Assembly: GCF_000313135.1 (NCBI RefSeq)
Contig: NW_004457374.1
Coordinates: 13,082-28,277, forward strand
Source: Acanthamoeba castellanii str. Neff
Lineage: Eukaryota > Discosea > Longamoebia > Acanthamoebidae
Direction: 5' to 3'
Length of the DNA: 15,196 nt
In this document: piece after piece, positions 8,926 to 15,196 of the stretch
Layout of the letters: the number at the start of each line of letters is the position of its first letter
Position numbering within the stretch: the stretch's first letter is position 1
Position numbers and translations under genes: made by a program
The notes under the pieces: model-generated
Database searches by the model: none
What the model was told of the DNA's origin: nothing
Seen by the model: only the letters and a program-made list of their open reading frames with translations

Positions 8926-8937
8926 GCTGACGTCAGC
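8926..8937. promoter_or_regulatory. CRE-type palindrome in the ACP/GTPase divergent promoter
   Basis: GCTGACGTCAGC is a perfect 12-base palindrome containing the full cAMP-response element TGACGTCA bound by CREB/ATF-type bZIP dimers. It lies 133 bases before the ACP start and 65 before the GTPase start, so it could serve both genes. An AT-rich run follows at 8948-8975. The match is direct; regulation by a bZIP protein is inferred. Confidence 0.45.
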
Positions 8938-9001
8938 ATCGAACAAAACGAAATAATAAAAATAAAAACAAAAACTGATACACAGGGCTGAAGGCGTGAG
9001 C

Positions 9002-10345
9002 ATGCTGGGGTGTTGTGGCTGTGGCGGGGAGAACTGGTGGTGCCTCCACGAAGATGCCATTCGAGTGGTCGTCGTGGGCAAACCTGGCTCTGGTACCCCC
9101 CCCCCAACCCCCGTTCTTTCTTTCGTGCACCGCTTGGCCTTGAAACTGAGTTTGGCTCTGTGGTGGTCTGTGGCCACAGGCAAAACGTACGCGCGCCTGC
9201 TTCTCTTCAAGGCCTGCCTGGTGCGATGTAAGCTTGGGCTAAAAGCCCGACTCACTTCCACCTCATGTACTTTCTTTTGTAGCGCCCTGATCAGGTCTGC
9301 CCACGTCGGCTCTACGGCGCACTTGGGTACAACCACCCACCACCCACCCACCATGTTCTTCTACAAAGCCTCACCTCGCGACTCGGCTCAGATGAGAAGC
9401 CGCAGAGGGGCAACACGCTCGCGAAGATGGAGCCTCGAGTAGTCGAGCGGGGCGGAACGACCCTCCACATATGGGAAGAGCCCGCACCGCCATCCGGCGT
9501 GCGGTGGGCGCTGGACTACAAAGGTGACCATGACACCGCCACAACGTCCACCCAATCCCCTTGAATTGTCCAATCAATTGATGTGCTGCTCCACCAACAG
9601 GGCCGGAGTATGCGCGGGTGCAGCCGGTACCAGCCTCGCTCCTCTCGCCGCGGTGGCCTTCTCAGAGTGAACAACATGTGTCGTGTGTGTGTGCGGTACT
9701 GTGTCGTGTGCGAGAAGGACGTGATTGTGTATACGTTCAGTGTGGCGGAGAGCTTCTATGACGTCACGTTCGAGCTGCCCAACCGCTGCCGTGGCAGAAC
9801 CGCCTACGGGGCCGACTTCACCATCCCGCTGATCGTGGTCGGCACCATGGCCGACCTGCGCCACGCCTACGAGCACGAGCGGAAGCTCATCACAGACCGC
9901 GAGGTAACCTCTTCTTGTGATCATGAAGAAGATGAAGATCATGGTGGAGATGACGATGAAGAGTAACACCTCGCCACTCACCAGGCACGAAGTCTGGCAG
10001 AGAAAGTGTCGGCGCTTTACTACGTGGAGGTGAGCGCCAGGGAGCGAACGAACATCGACCTGCTATGGGACGTGTTGGCCAAGTCCAAGTCCATGCGCCA
10101 CTGGATCGAAGCACGCGAGTTCAGAAATCGACGGCTCGGTACTCAGGCGTTTCCACTTCGCTCTTTCGGCTTCATTCTTCGTTCTTTCGGCTTCATTCTT
10201 TGTTCATCTTCGTTCTTTGCTGCCTTGCCTACGACATTCGACGTGGCCTCACATAGCCTGTACAGGATTGTCGCCGCCAGAAGGCACGGCCGACGATGTA
10301 CCGCTGTTGCCCTCCGAGGACAGATCCCGTTGTGTTCTGAGCTGA
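9002..10345 (+). CDS. atypical Ras/Rho-like small GTPase with CaaX box
   Basis: Seven exons: 9002-9092, 9180-9220, 9283-9523, 9601-9626, 9718-9903, 9985-10138, 10266-10345, giving 272 aa with all phases consistent. After a Cys-rich start (MLGCCGCGG) come beta-1 and the P-loop GKPGSGKT (26-33). The G3 box is DYKGPEY (122-128), split by an intron inside the Gly codon, after hairpin strands GTTLHIWEEPA and VRWAL. Then DVIVYTFSVAESFYDV, the G4-equivalent IPLIVVGTMADL (TMAD at 175-178 where NKxD is usual) and G5 VSAR (211-214). The tail ends CVLS, a CaaX prenylation motif, so membrane attachment is likely. The Ras Q61 equivalent is Pro126 and the G12 equivalent is Pro28, so normal GTP hydrolysis is doubtful. 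About 50 extra residues separate the P-loop from strand 2. The donor at 9221 and the acceptor at 9717 (9714 also fits) are the least certain junctions. Confidence 0.8.
10159..10200 (+). repeat. 21-base tandem duplication in a GTPase intron
   Basis: Two adjacent 21-base pyrimidine-rich units (CGNTCTTTCGGCTTCATTCTT) differ at one base. A degenerate third piece follows up to about 10220. They lie within the last intron (10139-10265) and probably lengthen its pyrimidine tract. Confidence 0.8.
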
Positions 10346-10409
10346 GTTGGCTCGCGCCGTTTCGGTCGAAGATTTTATAACAACAATAATCTAACTGCGA
10401 GCAAAAAGA

Positions 10410-11791
10410 TCACTGGCTGCCTCCCCGGCCTCGTCCGCGTCCGCGTCCTCGTCCTCGCTGTTGCTTCCCTCGTCCTGCTTGCTGGGGCTTTCCCTGCTTC
10501 TTCTGTTCTGCTTCTGCTTCTTCTTCGTCGCCTTCCTCTTTTTCTTCCACTTTCGCGACGAGCGGCTGGCCCGCGAAGCTGGCCATCCGGCGCTGATGCG
10601 ACTCAGTCGTGATGTGGCGCTGCGTGTGACGAAAGGACGACATCCGATCAAGAGAAAGTGTGAGTGCGCAAGACCACGGCAAGGCGGAGGCAAAGGTGGT
10701 GACGAGGTGGTTCGAGGCGTGTGTGCGGAGTGGTGAAGAGGTACCTTGAACCCGCTCTCGTCTGGGAACTGCTCTCCGCACAACTGGCAGTACCACCGCA
10801 GCTTCTCGAGGCCCTTGGCCTTGATGCGACTGGCAATGGCCGCGGGCGTCAACGTACGGGGCTGGACTTCGACTCGCGGCTCTTCATCGTCTTTCTTCTC
10901 TTCGTGTCGTAGTGTTTGCTGCTGCTGCGGGCGACCCTGAGTCGCGCACAGGTCGTGCAGCTGCCGGCGGAGGTCGTCGAAGACGGGTCGGTAGCGCGCG
11001 TTGTAGTGGCTCCAGCTCTCTTCATCTTCTGTCGTCTTGTTCGTCTTGCCGGGAAAGAAGACGTCGTGGTGGAAGCGCTGGGCGGCGTGGAGGTCGTGCA
11101 TGGTGCCGTCGCGGGCCAGCTGGATGGCCAGCAGCAGCAGACGTAGAGCGTGGACGAGGATCTTCTTGCCGCGGTCGGGGCTGCCCTTCTCCATGAACTT
11201 CTGGGCTACACGCCAGTCGCGCGCTGTCTCCTCCTCGATCGACGCGTAGAGCCTCGATGGATTGAGCACGAAGCTCCTTCGTATAGATTCCACGAATGAC
11301 GTCTGTGGCTTGGTGGAAGATGAAGATGAAGATAGCGCTGGCGAGGCCTTCTTCTTTGCTGACGATTTTGAAGAAGATGAAGAAGATGAGGAAGAGGAGG
11401 GGAGGGGAGCGTCCTTCCATCGGTAGTCGGCGGGAAGCCACAGGCACAGCAGCTCGTAGAATTCGTGATCTTCCTCGACGCGCTTCTTGAACTCGTCTAC
11501 GTGCACGGCCGACGCATCGATCTCGCCGTTGTGGAGTGTGGCGTGGGGTGGCCGCTTGGCGGTGGGGCAGCGATGGACGATGATGAAGTCGTAGTCACTG
11601 TCGAACATGGCCGAGCCCCAGAGCCGGCTGCCCACGAGGAACACCGCGACCACGTCCTCCTCCTCGAATCGCAGGCGCTTGAGCACGTTGGCCAGGGTCA
11701 GATGCGAAGCCTCTCGTAACTCGCGCATGGCCGCTTCGATCTCCTCCTTACTAGTTGTGCCTCCACCCTCTCCTTCGTTGTGTTTCTCCAT
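10410..11791 (-). CDS. nucleotidyltransferase-domain protein with JAZ/U1-type C2H2 zinc finger and RG tail
   Basis: Two exons on the minus strand, 11791-10745 and 10619-10410, separated by a 125-base GT-AG intron in phase 0; 418 aa. Residues ~30-125 hold a polymerase-beta-type nucleotidyltransferase core: GSRLWGS (54-60), then DSDYDF with D66 and D68 as the likely metal ligands; D92 in EIDAS is a candidate third carboxylate. A poly-Ser/Lys linker follows (131-160), then a helical region (~165-285) with HALRLLLLAIQL. Residues 334-357 form a zinc finger, YCQLCGEQFPDESGFK joined across the intron to RHITTESH: C335-x2-C338-x12-H351-x5-H357, the spacing of dsRNA-binding JAZ/U1-type fingers. The tail is Glu/Lys/Gln-rich and ends in repeated GR dipeptides. 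Retaining the intron keeps the frame open (466 aa) but destroys the finger, so the spliced form is preferred. RNA binding and terminal nucleotide transfer are inferences; no substrate can be named. Confidence 0.85.
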
Positions 11792-12015
11792 CTTTCCGTC
11801 CCTTGCTTAGACAGAACCAAGAGGTTCTCCCCTTCTGCTTGCTTTTGATCTTGATTTCATCTCTTCCCTGAATCGTCCCACTTACGGTCTGCGAAATCAT
11901 GAAGAAACGAGCACCAAACTACCAAGACGAGCAAGCGTTGAAAAAGAAGTTCGTGTTCTTGTTGAACTCAGCGCTCAGTATGTACATGATTGTGAAGTGG
12001 TCCCGTCCTCTGGCT

Positions 12016-12870
12016 CTAGAGGGCGCGGGTGAGAAAGAGGCCTCCGCTGCGATCAAACGCGTTGAGCATGATGCCCATCACCTTTCGTCGGCTTCCGTCG
12101 GCAGCGCTGTTCTCGGTGGTGACGTTGTACGGACAGCACTGCGACATGAGGCACTGCTGCTCGACCGTGCGGCCATTCTCCTGCACGGCCTCGGCAGTCT
12201 TGAGAAGCTCCACCCACCCAAAGCCGTCTCGCTCCGGCCGCAGGCTCCACCGACCGCTCCACGTCGTTCGCCTTCTCGTAGTCGTCGAAGGAGCCGGCCG
12301 AGTGCTGGTGTGGCTTCGCTTGGTGGGGTCAAAGTCTTCGTAGAGTTCCCACTCGCCGCGCGTGCGATCGTCGCCGGCCGGTAGGACGCAGAGGGTGTAG
12401 GAGAGGCCCTCTTCGGTCGCGTTGTGGTGGAAGAAGCCCAGGAGGAGCTCGTCTCTCGTCGGAGGCGTGGGCGGCAGACTAGTAGTCGGGGCGCTCGACG
12501 CTGCGGGCGATTCTGGCGACGACGTCTGCTTATTACTGGTGGGCTCGGCTCGCGATTGCGGCTGCGGTTGGGGGGCAGCCCTGGTGCGCTCCTGCTGTCG
12601 AGGAGGCGCAGCGTGGGTCGTCTTCTGGCGTGTAGCGCGAGGTGGTTGTTGCTGGTGCTGTGAGATGGACTCGGTATCCTGCAGTGGAGAGAGTAGAGCA
12701 AAGGGGGAACGGAGAATAACGTGAGATGAGGCCGTTGGGCTCCTTGCCTCCCGTCGTGGCGCGCTGGTGGCATCTCTCCTCTCCTCGATCGGAGTCGGGG
12801 CCTCCCTTCCCGCTCTCCAGCCCATCCACCATGGCGCCCAGGTGGCCTCCGTTTGCAGATCTCGAGTCAT
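12016..12870 (-). CDS. unrecognised protein with disordered N-terminus
   Basis: An open minus-strand frame of 284 aa runs from the ATG at 12870 to TAG at 12016. Residues ~20-135 are low in complexity (Ser, Pro, Gln, Arg) and probably disordered. From ~140 the sequence is mixed and looks folded: ELLLGFFHHNATEEGLSYTL, CVLPAGDDRTRGEWELYEDF, then WSGRWSLRPERDGFGWVELL, and a Cys-containing end (QQCLMSQCCPYNVTTENSA). I do not recognise a family. A 42-base stretch at 12679-12720 has a GT start, a pyrimidine-rich end and CTGCAG acceptor and is a multiple of three, so the product may be 270 aa if it is spliced out. An upstream TATAAG lies at 13023-13028. The start is the first in-frame ATG; the N-terminal part is less convincing as coding than the C-terminal half. 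Confidence 0.6.
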   Translation of the reverse strand: MTRDLQTEATWAPWWMGWRAGREAPTPIEERRDATSAPRREARSPTASSHVILRSPFALLSPLQDTESISQHQQQPPRATRQKTTHAAPPRQQERTRAAPQPQPQSRAEPTSNKQTSSPESPAASSAPTTSLPPTPPTRDELLLGFFHHNATEEGLSYTLCVLPAGDDRTRGEWELYEDFDPTKRSHTSTRPAPSTTTRRRTTWSGRWSLRPERDGFGWVELLKTAEAVQENGRTVEQQCLMSQCCPYNVTTENSAADGSRRKVMGIMLNAFDRSGGLFLTRAL

Positions 12871-13022
12871 GCCCCCTTCACGTCGCGTGTTTGAGGATGT
12901 CGAAGCAAGTGCGGAGGGTGGAGCCAAGGGGGTAGAGGCATCGGCCGATTTCTCGAGTTATGCGCTCGTGAATGGAGAGATGGCAATTCGATACGGATGC
13001 TAGAGACGAAAGCGCGGAGGGG

Positions 13023-13028
13023 CTTATA
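13023..13028 (-). promoter_or_regulatory. TATA-like box upstream of the 12016-12870 gene
   Basis: TATAAG on the minus strand lies 153 bases before the predicted ATG, so a start of transcription near 12995 would give a leader of about 125 bases. It is a weaker match than TATAAAT, but the spacing is reasonable. Confidence 0.3.
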
Positions 13029-13033
13029 CTGGC

Positions 13034-13530
13034 TGAGTTGTGGTGCGTACTGATTGCTGTCTGCGCTTTGTCTGCGTAATACCAAAGCGACATCCTCGTT
13101 TAGCTTTACAACCCCTTGATCCTTCTAGAAGATAGCGTTTCGTACCCCTTGGTTCTTGCTCCTGATAGGACCCGAAGAAGATTGCTTCGCAGTCGCGATG
13201 ATTGCCGATTGTACCTGGGAGAGCATGCTGCGTTGACGCCCACGCTTCCCCATCACCTGACGACGACGTTGAGGCGCCGCGATTCTCGATTCTATCGCTT
13301 GCATCTTCCTTCTTCTGTGTTCGATCCGTGTCCGGTTGCGGGTAGATTGAATTCTGTTCTTCGAGTTCTCTTCTCTCTTGCTCTTTAGTGGCGTTTTTTG
13401 TCGACAATGGACAAAATAAAGAAGTTTGTCCCCAGCCACTCCCCAACACCTGTTGTCTGTTGCAGTCAGCCAATCCGCCTGTCTTGATGACATGTTGGTG
13501 GATGTGGCCGTGTCGAGGTCCAGCTGGCGA
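13034..13530. other. intergenic stretch without a recognised gene
   Basis: About 500 bases separate the upstream region of the 12016-12870 gene from the stop of the membrane-protein gene. Open frames exist on both strands, but they start at non-ATG codons, are not G/C-biased at third positions and have no recognisable content. A plus-strand AATAAA at 13415-13420 sits inside a short inverted repeat (GACAAA ... TTTGTC, 13410-13430). The minus-strand membrane gene probably ends its transcript here. Confidence 0.5.
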
Positions 13531-15196
13531 CTAGTCGCGCTTGGGGTGGTGATGGTCAAGGTCTACCGGTGGTGGTGCATCATGATGGTGGTGCTGGGTG
13601 GTGCTGGAATAGGCGAGTTGTCGTTGCGCGGCCAGGAGGGCGAGGGCGGCAAGGCTGTTGAGCACGGCGGTGAGGGCCACCCCCACGAAGTAGAGTAGGA
13701 AAAGTGCGTCGAGCGTCGTCCATGGCATCGACAGGTGCGTAGAAGTAAATGATGAGGATGATGATGATGACGTGGCCGAAGACGATGAGGAGGTGGTGGA
13801 CGACGCCAAGTGGGTCAGGGCCGAGAAGATGGTGGTGGTCAGGGACGAGGTCCACCAGTAGACGAAGGAGAAGAAGGTGGGTAGCGAGTAGAAGGGGACC
13901 GTGAAGCAGGCGAGGGACTTCCACAGCACGTAGGCCCCGAAGGCCTTCGTGCAGTCCCACCCGTGCGCGTAGAAGAGCACGAGGGTGAGCCCGAGCGACA
14001 CGGGGAGCGCCGCGCCGCAGCTCTCGTGGAGGAAGACGACCAGCGCCTTGTAGAAGAGGATCGCGCCGCCCACCATGTAGGCCGGCGCCAGGGCGAAGAA
14101 GGCGACGCGGAAGAGGTGCGGCCACACGGCCTGGACGAACAGGAAGCCGACGAGGGACGAGAGCGCCCAGTAGCCCAGCAGCTCCGCCGTCAACCCGTTG
14201 TCGTCATCGCCGCCGCCGCCGCGTGCGTGTGCGAGCCACACGACCAACGCGATCGAACTGACCGCCAAAGCCAGAGCGGCCTGTGCGGACACATGTGAGC
14301 GTTTCCTGTGCACGAAAATCAACACACAACACACAACACACAACGGACACGCACATGCACACGCACACACACGTGGCATGAGTGCACCTTGCCGGCTGGG
14401 TGGCGAAAGGCGCGCCGAAGCAGAGTGTGGATGGCACGCTGGAGGGCCTCGGGCAGAACCAGCAACGCGGCGCCCAGGCACAGGCCGACGTATTTGGCGC
14501 CCGGCTCGAGCACGTCGATCGCGCGCACCATCCAGGCCATCATCCCATGCTTCGGCGCCAGTGCGACCACGTCCCGCCATGTGGGAAGCGGGAGCACTGC
14601 TCGCAGGTGCGACATCGTCTCCGACAGACTGTCATCTGCGTGTCGTGTCGTTGGTCGTGTTGTGTCGTGTCGTGTCGTGTCGTGTCGTGTCGTGTCGTGT
14701 CGTGTCGTGTCGTGTCGTGTCGTGTCGTGAGCAGGCAGAAGGAGTCAATGAAAGGCCCATAGGCTAGCGTGGTACCGGTGCAGGAGAATTCGAGGGGCGT
14801 GGTGGATTGAGCCGCGTGGCAGGCGCTGCTGCGGAGCGCAGGGTCGGTCGAGACAAGGAAGCGCAGGAACACGACCGACGCCGCCACGCAGGAGCACAGG
14901 ACGAGCACGCATCGCGATGGCGTGCGGAAGACGCTGTGCCGCAACACCCGGAAGTGGAGCAGCGACAGCACCGCCAGGCCCAGCACCACCGCCCGCACTG
15001 TGCCCGGCGACGGCTCTGCTACAAACAACACGACACACGACACGCGACACACATGAGCGAACTTGGCTGGGTGCTCAAATGAATAGCGAGAGGCGGGCGA
15101 CCTTGGGTGACGACAGCGCGGGTCATAGGGCACCACTGCTCGTGGCCCGCGGCGGCGGAGGCGTGGTCGCGGACCCACTCCCGCGCGAACCGGGGC
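13531..15196 (-). CDS. multi-pass membrane protein, 5' end beyond right edge
   Basis: Four exons on the minus strand: 15196-15102 (partial), 15018-14776, 14635-14388, 14280-13531. All junctions are GT-AG with matching phase, giving 444 visible residues that end with TAG. Hydrophobic segments, numbered on the visible protein, lie at about 41-54, 68-88, 158-176, 196-214, 228-248, 253-279, 284-300, 307-337 and 384-412, so eight or nine membrane spans. The loop at 354-378 is almost all Ser/Thr and the C-terminus is His-rich (425-441). The family is not recognised: no transporter, channel or enzyme signature is evident. The start and N-terminal portion are missing. Intron 14636-14775 carries a long pentamer repeat that stays open in this frame, so automatic predictions may wrongly include it as coding. 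Organelle location is unknown. Confidence 0.7.
14663..14728. repeat. (CGTGT)n pentanucleotide microsatellite, ~13 uninterrupted copies
   Basis: An essentially perfect run of CGTGT (ACACG on the transcribed strand of the membrane-protein gene) lies within its intron 14636-14775, with diverged copies back to about 14641. It translates without stops in several frames and so creates long artificial open frames on both strands. Confidence 0.95.

Noticed and set aside
8830..9354. Minus-strand ORF opposite the GTPase start
   Set aside because: It crosses GTPase exons and introns, shows no codon bias and contains no recognisable motif.
11899..12384. Plus-strand ORF starting MKKRAPNYQDEQALKKK
   Set aside because: Only the first ~35 residues look protein-like. 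The rest is antisense to the 12016-12870 gene, and no splice route or homology supports it.
13317..13327. GTTCGATCC-like match to a tRNA B box
   Set aside because: No A box or acceptor stem pairing lies at the right distance on either strand.
14663..14728. CRISPR-like or telomeric array
   Set aside because: The unit is five bases with no spacers, and it is not a known telomere word. It is a simple microsatellite in an intron.
14540..15178. Long minus-strand open frame with repeated RHDTT, and plus-strand frames with repeated RVVSC
   Set aside because: These are translations of the CGTGT microsatellite inside an intron. The flanking coding parts are joined by canonical splice sites.

Overview
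The window looks like nuclear DNA of a compact, GC-rich protist. An Acanthamoeba-like amoebozoan fits best. The reasons are short GT-AG introns (mostly 54 to 134 bases), coding frames strongly biased to G/C in third positions, a TATAAAT box, very short spacers between genes, and eukaryote-only families (TANGO6/Rtp1, the GID/CTLH subunit GID8, a CaaX-tailed Ras-like protein, a mitochondrial acyl carrier protein). There are no bacterial operon features, no mobile element and no CRISPR array. Organism identity is inferred from these traits only.

Layout, left to right. (1) Minus strand, 1-1383: the 5' part of an unrecognised nuclear-looking regulatory protein that runs off the left edge, with a TATA box at 1694-1700. 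(2) 1492-2434: a divergent promoter region with a heat-shock-element-like motif, an E2F-like motif and a 14-codon upstream ORF. (3) Plus strand, 2435-6857: a 16-exon TANGO6/Rtp1 homologue (1,034 aa in my model), with every splice phase reconciled. (4) Plus strand, 6950-8238: a LisH-CTLH-CRA protein best read as GID8, whose last exon is ambiguous. (5) Minus strand, 8356-8793: mitochondrial acyl carrier protein. (6) Plus strand, 9002-10345: a seven-exon, 272-aa atypical Ras/Rho-like GTPase ending in the CaaX box CVLS. Genes 5 and 6 diverge from a 208-base spacer holding a perfect CRE palindrome. (7) Minus strand, 10410-11791: a nucleotidyltransferase-fold protein whose spliced C-terminus makes a JAZ/U1-type C2H2 zinc finger and an RG-repeat tail. 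(8) Minus strand, 12016-12870: an unrecognised protein. (9) Minus strand, 13531-15196: a multi-pass membrane protein that runs off the right edge.

The genes do not form a pathway. They look like independent housekeeping and regulatory genes packed closely together: RNA polymerase assembly/trafficking, ubiquitin ligase, mitochondrial lipoate/complex I, signalling and RNA metabolism. The points most worth following are the Ras-like protein with prolines at the positions equivalent to Ras G12 and Q61, the nucleotidyltransferase/zinc-finger fusion, the nuclear protein with three RRxS sites and a Myc-like NLS, and the recurrent ACACG/CGTGT pentamer in introns.
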